DNA of 64,000 bases, from contig CAZMUM010000003.1 in NCBI GenBank assembly GCA_964569385.1, positions 62,001-126,000 of the forward strand. Direction: 5' to 3'. Positions 34,005 through 41,122 of this stretch are shown here, piece after piece (the first letter of the stretch is position 1; the number at the start of each line of letters is the position of its first letter). The position numbers and the translations under genes are program-made. The notes below the pieces were generated by a model. It saw only the letters and a program-made list of their open reading frames with translations. It searched no databases and had not been told where the DNA came from. The stretch comes from JAADHX01 sp964569385. Lineage in GTDB: Bacteria; Actinomycetota; Acidimicrobiia; Acidimicrobiales; Poriferisodalaceae.

Positions 34005-35255
34005 ATGTGTCAACCTCGCCTAAGTTCCATCGGTTTTCGGACTGTCACGTCCATTGGTTTACGGGCCGTCGCGATTGGGTCGGTGCTGCTGGCGCTTTGG
34101 ATCGGGTTCGCCGGGTTGGCCGCTGCGGCCGAAGGACCAGACGTTGTACCCCTAGACGGCGCAACAGATGCTGGCGACTTGGCCGGGCTCGAGTTACAAG
34201 ATGACGTAATCGCTATGGCCGCAACGAGCAGCGGCGATGGTTACTGGTTGGTGGCGTCTGACGGTGGGGTGTTTGCCTTCGGCGACGCGGTGTTTCGCGG
34301 ATCGATGGGTGGCGTCGCTCTTAGCGAACCGGTGGTTGGCATTGCATCGACCGCGACGGGCGACGGCTACTGGCTTGTCGCCTCTGATGGTGGCATCTTC
34401 TCGTTCGGTGATGCTGTGTTCCACGGTTCCACTGGCGCGATTTCGCTGAACGAACCCATCACGGCGATGGCTATTTCCGACCAAGGAGCTGGTTATTGGT
34501 TGCTTGCTCGCGATGGCGGCATCTTCACCTTCGGCACGGCATCGTTTGGCGGTTCAGGCCTCGACCCTCAACGATCTCAGGATGCCCTGGCCATCGGTAC
34601 CGAAAATGGTGGCTATTGGGTGCTGTACGGCGATGGGCAGGTTGAGGGGTTCGGTCCGGTTGAACGCGACCCCGCGCCCCAGGCGACTTGTCAGAGTGTT
34701 GCCGTCAGAGGCGGCGTGGTGTCCAAGCAGGGTGCCTGGTGGTTCACGACCTCGGTCGAGGTGCCACGCCCAGGGTTTGTTGCGGCGGCATCGACAATCG
34801 ACAGCACCTCGATCGCAGAACAACTTTCGTACGTTCAGGCTTGCCAATCGGTCGGAGTTCCTTTGAGCGAGGACTTTGTTTCCCCTGTTCCTGGCCGCGT
34901 ATCGTCGGTGTTTGGCTTTCGGGTACATCCGATATGGGGCGTCAGCATTCTCCATGGGGGCACTGACATCGCTGCCCCTAGCGGAACTCCGCTTGGGGCC
35001 AGCGCCGCGGGTGTGGTGGTCGCCGTCGATCAGAGGTCGGCTTACGGGCTGACCGTCGTGATCGATCACGGAAACAGGGTGGCGACGGTGTACGCCCATA
35101 TGACGTCGACATTTGTTGCTGTTGGCGACTCGGTCGCTCAGGGTGAAACGATTGGCACGGTCGGAAATAGCGGCTTCGTTACCGGTGCTCACCTGCACAT
35201 CGAGGTTCGCGTCAATGGAACCCCGGTCAACGCCCAACCGCTATTGGGTATCTAA
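34005..35255 (+). CDS. Secreted M23 peptidase with N-terminal propeller-like repeats
   Basis: 416 residues. Signal peptide within residues 1-42 (LRAVAIGSVLLALWIGFAGL). Residues about 65-215 hold four or five repeats of the type GYWLVASDGGVFAFGDAVF, GYWLVASDGGIFSFGDAVF and GYWLLARDGGIFTFGTASF, closely like those at 5380-6120. The C-terminal domain is a LytM/M23 metallopeptidase: SSVFGFRVHPIWG, LHGGTDIAAPSGTP (His and Asp zinc ligands), YAHMTSTFV and GAHLHIEVRVNG. It would cut peptidoglycan cross-bridges outside the cell, with the repeat domain perhaps for targeting. It is a stand-alone gene. Confidence 0.88.
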   Translation: MCQPRLSSIGFRTVTSIGLRAVAIGSVLLALWIGFAGLAAAAEGPDVVPLDGATDAGDLAGLELQDDVIAMAATSSGDGYWLVASDGGVFAFGDAVFRGSMGGVALSEPVVGIASTATGDGYWLVASDGGIFSFGDAVFHGSTGAISLNEPITAMAISDQGAGYWLLARDGGIFTFGTASFGGSGLDPQRSQDALAIGTENGGYWVLYGDGQVEGFGPVERDPAPQATCQSVAVRGGVVSKQGAWWFTTSVEVPRPGFVAAASTIDSTSIAEQLSYVQACQSVGVPLSEDFVSPVPGRVSSVFGFRVHPIWGVSILHGGTDIAAPSGTPLGASAAGVVVAVDQRSAYGLTVVIDHGNRVATVYAHMTSTFVAVGDSVAQGETIGTVGNSGFVTGAHLHIEVRVNGTPVNAQPLLGI

Positions 35256-35268
35256 GGCTGTCGCCTTA
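35253..35268. terminator. Weak hairpin between convergent genes
   Basis: TAAGGC-TGTC-GCCTTA at 35253-35268 starts at the stop codon of the M23 peptidase gene and ends at the stop of the convergent PlsC gene. A six-pair stem with no T-run on either side makes it at best a weak two-way terminator. Confidence 0.3.
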
Positions 35269-35985
35269 ACCAGCCTTGAGCGCTTCGGCCGAAGTTTGGG
35301 GCTTCTCGCCACTGTCGGGCTTACCGGCGTAGTGATGAACGTATTCTTGGCCGCAGAGCTCGCGAATCTCGAACATTATCTCGTCGGTGAGTTCGCGGAA
35401 CACTCGTCCGTCGTCGACACGTCTTTGGTAACGCGCTGGCGAGATTGGTCGGCCGAAGTTGAATTCGCATTTCAGAAACAACTTGGGCGCTCTAGCCCCG
35501 GGGGGTTGGATCTTGTCGGTGCCGACGATGCCCACCGGAACAACTACGGCCCCGGTGCGTAGCGCGAGCCGAGCGACGCCAGTGCGCCCCTTGTAGAGCC
35601 TTCCGTCGCGGGATCGTGTTCCTTCTGGGTAGATGCCAAAAATGCCGCCATTGTCGAGCACTTCTGCGGCGGCATCGAGGGCCTTGTGGCTGGCTGAGCC
35701 ACCGCTTCGATCTATGGGAATCATGCCCATGGCAGGAAACAGGTGTTTGGTCTTCCAATCGTCCATGTATTCGGCCTTGCCCACAAACCGGACTTGGCGG
35801 GGCAAGAGACCCATTAACAGCGTTGAGTCGAGGAACGAAATGTGGTTTGCGGCCACAATCACCGGACCTGATTCTGGCACACCATCGAGGCCTGTAATCT
35901 TGGTCTTCCAGAGACGGCGCGACGCAGGGCCAAGGAGGGCCTTTGTCACGGGATAGAACCGTGCTGCTTTGTCGTCGGTTGCCAC
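35266..35985 (-). CDS. plsC: 1-acyl-sn-glycerol-3-phosphate acyltransferase
   Basis: 239 residues from a GTG at 35985. NHISFLDST (the NHX4D catalytic motif), FVGKAEYMDDW, FGIYPEGTRSRDGRLYKG (the substrate-binding EGTRS) and VVPVGIVGTDKIQPPG are all present and in order. The enzyme transfers an acyl chain to lysophosphatidate at the membrane, giving phosphatidate. The LPLAT fold occupies the whole protein; the last 25 residues are a charged tail. It faces the M23 gene in convergent order and stands at the edge of the lipid-storage gene block, though it is on the opposite strand from the main operon. Other acyl acceptors are possible. Confidence 0.88.
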   Translation of the reverse strand: MATDDKAARFYPVTKALLGPASRRLWKTKITGLDGVPESGPVIVAANHISFLDSTLLMGLLPRQVRFVGKAEYMDDWKTKHLFPAMGMIPIDRSGGSASHKALDAAAEVLDNGGIFGIYPEGTRSRDGRLYKGRTGVARLALRTGAVVVPVGIVGTDKIQPPGARAPKLFLKCEFNFGRPISPARYQRRVDDGRVFRELTDEIMFEIRELCGQEYVHHYAGKPDSGEKPQTSAEALKAG

Positions 35986-36078
35986 GAATCGACATGGTAG
36001 TTCAGCCTTGGGCTCGACTCATCACGCGTTGGCCGAATTCGACGCCACCGAGTTCGACGCCACAGGAGCCGACTTTGG

Positions 36079-37017
36079 CTAAAAGGTCGCGGTTGATCGT
36101 GGCGAAGAAGCCGACAAGGCGAGCATTGCCTTGACGCGACGGCTGTCGAGTTGCCAACGGATCGGGGGCAACGTCGCCTCTACCACGAGACCAGTTTCGT
36201 CGAATGTCGCCGAGGTGAGTGTGGCCGACGCTCCGAGCGGCTCGAACTCGTGGCGTTGATGAAGTCGCGACGGAAGGCGTAGTCGCCGACGCCCAATAGC
36301 GAGGCAACCGACCTCCACGATGGCAGCAGAGCCATCGACGGTAACGGTTAGCGGCGTACGGATAGCGGCCGGGAGCCACCTTCCGGTAACTGCTATGGGT
36401 GAACTCCCCTGTACTGGCGCCTGTTCTCGGATTGGGCGCAGGCAACACCGAAGTTGCCCGGCTACTGCTTGGAGTAACTTCTCGTATCCAACATGACCTG
36501 AGAGCGAGACACCGTCGAATTCGAGGTCGATCATGCCTGGGGTGGGTCGCATCATCGGTGTTTGCCCTAACTGGGCCACGTGCAGCCAGAGCCGGGGGCA
36601 TCTAGCAACTAGGTGGTCCAACTCGACTTGCGGAGTAGCTACCCGGCTGCTTTGGCCGAAAAGGTCGCTACCGATCGAGATTCGGCCTGCGGCTGCCTCT
36701 CGAAGTTGTTGTTGCGCTAGTTGAGCGGCAACGCGCGCCGAATCAAGGCTGTCGTTCATGGCATTGAGGCTGGTCTTTAGCAACCGCAGCGGATCGAATG
36801 GACCCGCTGTCGCCGCGTTGGCGGCGTGTCTAACCATTCGCTCGAGGTGGGGGAGAGCCTCGGTGGTTACGTTCGAAAAGCGCAGCTGGTCTATTTGAAC
36901 CACTACGTCGCCGACACGTAACTCTCTGTCTACTAGGCCAGCGACCGAATCGCCGAGCAGCGACCGAGCGAAATCGATAAGGCGAACTTCGGAGCCGCCG
37001 CTGTCTGGATTGGTCAT
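36079..37017 (-). CDS. DUF2993/LmeA-like protein, function unsure
   Basis: 312 residues from the ATG at 37017, with AAGAGG six bases upstream; a longer frame to 37116 runs through the neighbouring promoter. No signal peptide. LIDFARSLLGDSVAGLVDRE is followed by VVVQIDQLRFSNVTTEAL. A later region (GMIDLEFDGVSLSGHVGYEK and GRWLPAAIRTPLTVTVDGSA) has alternating strands in the style of DUF2993 proteins, lipid-binding in mycobacteria. The match is weak and based on pattern. It is divergent from the HbhA-like gene and shares the intergenic region that holds the repeats, so both could be under the same control. Confidence 0.55.
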   Translation of the reverse strand: MTNPDSGGSEVRLIDFARSLLGDSVAGLVDRELRVGDVVVQIDQLRFSNVTTEALPHLERMVRHAANAATAGPFDPLRLLKTSLNAMNDSLDSARVAAQLAQQQLREAAAGRISIGSDLFGQSSRVATPQVELDHLVARCPRLWLHVAQLGQTPMMRPTPGMIDLEFDGVSLSGHVGYEKLLQAVAGQLRCCLRPIREQAPVQGSSPIAVTGRWLPAAIRTPLTVTVDGSAAIVEVGCLAIGRRRLRLPSRLHQRHEFEPLGASATLTSATFDETGLVVEATLPPIRWQLDSRRVKAMLALSASSPRSTATF

Positions 37018-37058
37018 GGATTGCCTCTTGATCGAGGTTCTGGTCAGCCGTGCGAAGA

Positions 37059-37069
37059 ATAGTACGCAA
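37059..37069 (+). repeat. Operator-like repeat, copy 1
   Basis: ATAGTACGCAA, five bases before the -35 box of the promoter of the HbhA-like gene. The second copy (37106-37116) differs by one base and starts 47 bp further on. Candidate binding site for the XRE regulator at 37882. Confidence 0.55.
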
Positions 37070-37073
37070 ACGA

Positions 37074-37101
37074 TTGACAGCACCTTGCATCCTGCTATGC
37101 T
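37074..37101 (+). promoter_or_regulatory. Sigma-70-type promoter of the HbhA-like gene
   Basis: TTGACA at 37074-37079 and TATGCT at 37096-37101 with a 16-bp spacer, close to consensus. The start of transcription would fall near 37108, giving a leader of about 80 bases. Operator-like repeats lie on both sides. Confidence 0.6.
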
Positions 37102-37105
37102 AAGG

Positions 37106-37130
37106 ATAGTTCGCAAGAGCTAAGTAGCTC
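37106..37130 (+). promoter_or_regulatory. Operator-like repeat copy 2 with adjoining palindrome
   Basis: ATAGTTCGCAA at 37106-37116 is the second copy of the 11-bp motif and overlaps the expected transcription start. It is followed at once by the perfect palindrome GAGCTAAGTAGCTC less the two central bases (arms GAGCTA and TAGCTC, 37117-37130). A protein bound here would block the promoter. Confidence 0.5.
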
Positions 37131-37189
37131 CCAGGAACCCAATCTAAGAATACTCAGAGTAACCAAACCCCGAACAACCGGAGCACAAT

Positions 37190-37780
37190 ATGTCAACCGA
37201 AACCACCATCTTGCTGGACCGCATCCAAGAAGCGCAGGACAAGATCCTCCAAGGCTCACAAGACCTCCAAGATCGAATTGTCGAGATCAACACCAAGGCC
37301 GCGGCAGAGCTGAACGAACGCTCGCCGCGCCTGGCCGATGTCGCTGGCCGCGCCAGCGATGCCAGCGCCGAGTTGCAAACCAAGTTCATCGAACTCTCCG
37401 ACAAGGGCCGAACCGAAGCCAAAGAACGCTTCGACGCCATTGCTGATCAGATCGAAGAGGTCTTCACCAAGGTACGCGATCGCCTTCCAGAGGGACGCGA
37501 CCTCAACCTGGGTTCGATCTCTTCGGTCGAGTTCCCTACCGCTCGCGAACTGCTCAACAACAGCCGCACTATGGCCGACCGAGGCATCGAAATGAACCGT
37601 TCGTTTGCCAAGAGTGTTGTAGCCGCATGGGCCCCAGCTGCCCCAGCAACCAAAAAGACTCCTTCCGCGAAGGCTGCCAAGAGCACAACCAACTCTTCCA
37701 AGGCTGCCAAGAGCACAACCAACACTGCGTCGACGCCAAAGTCCACGGCCAAGAAGTCTTCATCCAAGATGTCGGCCTGA
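37190..37780 (+). CDS. HbhA/MLDS-like lipid-droplet or heparin-binding coiled-coil protein
   Basis: 196 residues with no signal peptide. Residues 1 to about 145 are charged helices with heptad spacing (LLDRIQEAQDKILQGSQDLQ, AIADQIEEVFTKVRDRLPEG), and the C-terminus from about 150 is a Lys/Ala/Ser/Thr tail (KKTPSAKAAKSTTNSSKAAK) containing a 30-bp tandem duplication. The layout is that of mycobacterial HbhA and Rhodococcus MLDS/TadA, which coat lipid droplets and can bind DNA through the basic tail. The next gene is an XRE regulator, as in those genera. Given the acyltransferase genes just downstream, I infer a droplet-coat role here; phasin-like proteins are the main alternative. Confidence 0.72.
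   Translation: MSTETTILLDRIQEAQDKILQGSQDLQDRIVEINTKAAAELNERSPRLADVAGRASDASAELQTKFIELSDKGRTEAKERFDAIADQIEEVFTKVRDRLPEGRDLNLGSISSVEFPTARELLNNSRTMADRGIEMNRSFAKSVVAAWAPAAPATKKTPSAKAAKSTTNSSKAAKSTTNTASTPKSTAKKSSSKMSA
37670..37723 (+). repeat. In-frame tandem duplication in the basic tail of the HbhA-like gene
   Basis: A 24-bp unit beginning AAGGCTGCCAAGAGCAC occurs at 37670-37693 and 37700-37723, period 30 bp. It codes for KAAKSTTN twice, adding Lys to the tail. Such slippage could vary tail length among strains. Confidence 0.85.
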
Positions 37781-37881
37781 TGCCGCTGCTCGGGCTTCGC
37801 CCCCGATCCGATCGTCGCTGACGCTCCCAACTAGACGCACCCATCGCAGACACGCTAGAAACTGACATACCGGAGCCTCCC

Positions 37882-38262
37882 ATGACCGACAGCACCACCG
37901 ACGACCGTTTAGGTTCGTTCATCAAGAGCCAACGCCGTCTGAAGGCTCTGAGCCAGCGCGAGTTGGCCAAACTCACAGATCTTTCCGACCCGTACGTCAG
38001 CCAGATCGAGAGAGGCCTTCACCAACCCTCGATTCGGGTGCTGAAATCGCTGGCCAAGGCCCTAAACGTTCAAGTCGAAACAATGCTGTCATATGCCGGC
38101 CTGCTTGAGGCCAGAATTGGCGAAGCAGCTGTGGCCCCAGACTCCGAGGTTGCTATTCGCACCGATACCCGGCTCACCGACGGCCAAAAGGATGCTCTGC
38201 TTAGTGTGTACCGCAGTTACATAACCGCCAACGAACCAACAACTAGCGGAGCAACCTCATGA
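37882..38262 (+). CDS. XRE-family regulator, MLDSR-like partner of the HbhA-like gene
   Basis: 126 residues. The N-terminal HTH is textbook XRE: FIKSQRRLKALSQRELAKLT, SDPYVSQIERGLHQPSIRVL and SLAKALNVQVETML. The C-terminal 60 residues (RLTDGQKDALLSVYRSYI) resemble regulators found beside hbhA in mycobacteria (Rv0474) and beside the MLDS gene of Rhodococcus (MLDSR). By analogy it would bind the promoter of the HbhA-like gene; the repeats at 37059 and 37106 are the likely sites. Its stop overlaps the ATG of the HAD-acyltransferase gene (ATGA), so it is also the first gene of the coupled acyltransferase operon. Confidence 0.82.
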   Translation: MTDSTTDDRLGSFIKSQRRLKALSQRELAKLTDLSDPYVSQIERGLHQPSIRVLKSLAKALNVQVETMLSYAGLLEARIGEAAVAPDSEVAIRTDTRLTDGQKDALLSVYRSYITANEPTTSGATS

Positions 38263-39689
38263 CCGGGGCGGCTTTTTTTGACTTAGATCGCACCCTTCTT
38301 GGGGGGTCGTCCGGCGCAGTTTTCCAGCGGACCCTTCGCGATCAGGGGTTAGGCCCCGACGTCGACATTCCAGGGTTGTCGGCCCTCAACAGTCTGTTTG
38401 GTCTTGCCGGCGAGACCCGAATGACCATGCGTTTAGCCAAGGCGTCGTCGCGCGCCGCCAAGGGTTGGTCGACCGATGCCGTCAGGACCGCAGCCGAGGC
38501 CGCGGTTCCAGAGTTGATCGAGCTTGTCGAGTCATTTGTCGCGATCGAGTTCGCCCGTCACCGCGATGCCGGCCGCCCGATAGTTATGGCCACGTCGAGC
38601 CCGATGCAGCTAGTCGAACCTTTGGCGCGCGCTCTCGAAGTCGACGATGTGTTGGCGACCAAATGGGAAACAACCACTGGCGCCGATGGTGAGGTCTTCT
38701 CCGGTGGTATCGATGGCCGTTTCGTGTGGGCTAGAGACAAGTGGCTGGAGGTCAGAGACTGGTGCGCCGCCCATGGCGTCGATACTCGAGACAGTTGGGC
38801 TTACTCAGACAGTTACTACGACGCGGCGATGCTGGCAGGAGTCGGGCACCCGTGCGCGGTGAACCCCGACCCCAGGTTGGCGGCGGTGGCGACCCTGCAA
38901 GGTTGGCCCATACGGAGCCTCGGGAAACCGCCAGGTGTGGTCACGATTGCGGGGCGAGAACTCCAAGAGTTCATTAGGCCACTTAGTCGCCCTGAACTCG
39001 TACCCAATGCCAAGATCCAGATCGAGAACATCGAGAAGATCCCTTCCGATGGGTCGGCAATCGTGGTGGCCAATCACCGCAGCTACTACGACTCGACAGT
39101 TATGGGAATGCTCATCGCCAAAGCCGGACGGTCGGCCCGCTTCCTCGGCAAGAAGGAGGTGTTCGATACTCCCGTACTTGGCCAGATAGCGGCCGCGATG
39201 GGCGGTATCCGAGTCGACAGGGGCACTGGTTCGGACGAACCCTTGGCTCACGCGATCGAGGCTCTTAAGGCTGGCGAACTGGTTATGTTGATGCCTCAAG
39301 GAACAATCCCGAGAGGTCCTGCTTTTTTTGAACCAGAGCTCAAGGGCCGGTGGGGAACTGCCAAGTTGGCGGCCGCCAGTGGCGCCACGGTGATTCCCGT
39401 AGGCCTGTGGGGAACCGAGAAGGTGTGGCCTCGCAGCCAGAAACTTCCATCGTTCGACGTGACTAATCCACCTACCATTACGGTGACCGTTGGCGATCCA
39501 GTCGAGTTAACCGGCGAAGACATCGACGCCGATACCAGCGCCATCATGGCCGCCATCTCCGAGCTGTTGCCGCCTGAGGCCAAAGTCGAACACGACCCAA
39601 CCAACGAAGAACTAATGGCAACATTTCCTCCTGGCTACAGTGGCGATCCCAACGCCGAACAGGATCGTCGACCGGGGACCGACACATGA
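38259..39689 (+). CDS. HAD phosphatase-PlsC acyltransferase fusion
   Basis: 476 residues. Residues 1 to about 220 are a HAD-IB (SerB-like) domain with FFDLDRTLL (nucleophile Asp), VMATSSPMQLVEPLA and SWAYSDSYYDAAMLAGVG. Residues about 240-440 are a PlsC domain with ANHRSYYDSTVMGML (NHX4D at 272-278), LGKKEVFDTPVLGQI and MLMPQGTIPRGPAFF. A single protein could therefore acylate lysophosphatidate and remove a phosphate, though in this family (as in mycobacterial Rv2483c/PlsC-like proteins) it is not settled that the HAD domain acts on phosphatidate. It is coupled by four-base overlaps to both neighbours. Confidence 0.87.
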   Translation: MTGAAFFDLDRTLLGGSSGAVFQRTLRDQGLGPDVDIPGLSALNSLFGLAGETRMTMRLAKASSRAAKGWSTDAVRTAAEAAVPELIELVESFVAIEFARHRDAGRPIVMATSSPMQLVEPLARALEVDDVLATKWETTTGADGEVFSGGIDGRFVWARDKWLEVRDWCAAHGVDTRDSWAYSDSYYDAAMLAGVGHPCAVNPDPRLAAVATLQGWPIRSLGKPPGVVTIAGRELQEFIRPLSRPELVPNAKIQIENIEKIPSDGSAIVVANHRSYYDSTVMGMLIAKAGRSARFLGKKEVFDTPVLGQIAAAMGGIRVDRGTGSDEPLAHAIEALKAGELVMLMPQGTIPRGPAFFEPELKGRWGTAKLAAASGATVIPVGLWGTEKVWPRSQKLPSFDVTNPPTITVTVGDPVELTGEDIDADTSAIMAAISELLPPEAKVEHDPTNEELMATFPPGYSGDPNAEQDRRPGTDT

Positions 39690-41122
39690 CCGACCCAAAC
39701 ATCACGTTCGAAGCAGCAATGAGCGATGCCGAAGCGCTCATGTGGAACATCGAAAAGGACCCTTGGCTAAACCCGAGCGGCTCGATGCTGATCATGCTCG
39801 ACCGCCCGGTCCATTTCGAGAAGTTCCGCCGCCGCATGGCCAAGGCCACCCTCAGCATTCCCAGGCTGGTTCAGAAGGTCGAGCCCGGATTCGGTCGGTT
39901 CACTAACCCAAGCTGGGTGATCGACACTGCGTTCGAGCTCGAACATCATGTTCGACACGTTGCCATGCCGGCCAAAGCCAATTCGAATGCCGACCTACGC
40001 GAAATGGCCACTCGAATTGGCCAGATTCCGTTCGATCGCACTAGGCCTCTATGGGAAATGCACATCATCGACGGGTGTCACGACGATCGTGGTGCGCTCA
40101 TTGTGAAAGTTCACCACTCCATCACCGATGGCAACGGTGCCATGCGAATGTCGCTTGCATACCTCGATTTCGAGCGCAAGGTCCGCATGGACAAAAAGAT
40201 CGACCTCGCGGCGAAGCTCGATGAAATGGCAACGGCTAGCGGAGCCGGCGGCAGCGCACCCCAAGATGGCGCCATCGACATGGCCAAGGGTCTTGGCAAG
40301 CTGGTTCACCGAAACCTTAAGGTTGCCAGAGGTGCAGCCGCCGAGATGTCGATGTGGGGCGCTGACCCTGAACGAATCGGCGAGATGTTCGGCGGTGCCA
40401 GTCGGCAGTTCGAATCGATGAAGGAGCAACTGGGCTTCGACGGGCAATCGTCGGGTGGGTCGCCCCTATGGCGAGAACGGAGTCGACATCGCCATCTCGA
40501 GGTGCTCGGTCTTGATCTCGACGACGTCAAGTCTGCTGCGAAAACAATGGACGGAACCATCAACGATCTATTCGTGGCTGGCGCGGTTCACGGTGCGGCT
40601 CGTTACCACGAGAAGCGACAAGCCCAACTCGAGTCGCTTCACGTCAGCTTTGTCGTCAGCACCAAGGCCAAAGGCGATCGATCGGCTTCCAATAGTTTCA
40701 CACCAGCACTCATCACCGCGCCCGCGGGAGCAATGTCTGCGGCGCAGAGGTTTGAGTCCCTCAGCAAACTTATGGGAGCGCGCCGTCGCACCATTCGTGG
40801 TGGTGGCCTACTTTCGGGAATTGCGAGCATGGTCAACCTGATGCCGACCTCGGTTGTCACCAAGGCCGCGAGAGCCCAGGGAGCCCGAGTCGATATCGCG
40901 ACCTCCAATCTCCGCGGCGCACCGACCACCGTCTATGTGGGCGGAGCCAAGGTCAAGGCGATGTACACGTTGGGGCCTGTGGCCGGTACTGCGTTCAACC
41001 TCACCACGCTGTCATACGATGGAATGCTTCAGATGGGCATGCATATCGACCCGATTGCCGTCGATGACCCCGCCGACCTGCGAGACTGCATCCGAGACGC
41101 ATATGAGGAGCTGATGGCGTGA
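39686..41122 (+). CDS. Wax ester synthase/diacylglycerol acyltransferase (WS/DGAT)
   Basis: 478 residues, the normal length. The catalytic motif HHSITDG at residues 143-149 fits HHxxxDG. The flanking FDRTRPLWEMHIIDG (the PLWE motif) and the C-terminal block GARVDIATSNLRGAP, then MYTLGPVAGTAFNLTTLSYDG (given as two adjoining motifs MYTLGPVAGTAFN and LTTLSYDG), are family signatures. It adds a fatty acyl group from acyl-CoA to diacylglycerol or a fatty alcohol, forming storage triacylglycerol or wax ester at the membrane-droplet interface. Coupled by ATGA-type overlaps to the fusion gene upstream and the acyl-CoA synthetase downstream. Confidence 0.93.
   Translation: MTDPNITFEAAMSDAEALMWNIEKDPWLNPSGSMLIMLDRPVHFEKFRRRMAKATLSIPRLVQKVEPGFGRFTNPSWVIDTAFELEHHVRHVAMPAKANSNADLREMATRIGQIPFDRTRPLWEMHIIDGCHDDRGALIVKVHHSITDGNGAMRMSLAYLDFERKVRMDKKIDLAAKLDEMATASGAGGSAPQDGAIDMAKGLGKLVHRNLKVARGAAAEMSMWGADPERIGEMFGGASRQFESMKEQLGFDGQSSGGSPLWRERSRHRHLEVLGLDLDDVKSAAKTMDGTINDLFVAGAVHGAARYHEKRQAQLESLHVSFVVSTKAKGDRSASNSFTPALITAPAGAMSAAQRFESLSKLMGARRRTIRGGGLLSGIASMVNLMPTSVVTKAARAQGARVDIATSNLRGAPTTVYVGGAKVKAMYTLGPVAGTAFNLTTLSYDGMLQMGMHIDPIAVDDPADLRDCIRDAYEELMA

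Noticed and set aside
36002..36601. Minus-strand 199-residue frame
   Set aside because: Overlaps the DUF2993-like gene in another frame; Arg/Pro/Ser-rich without motif.
37660..37760. Repeats in the HbhA-like gene as a CRISPR or minisatellite
   Set aside because: Only two units, in frame and coding for the basic tail.
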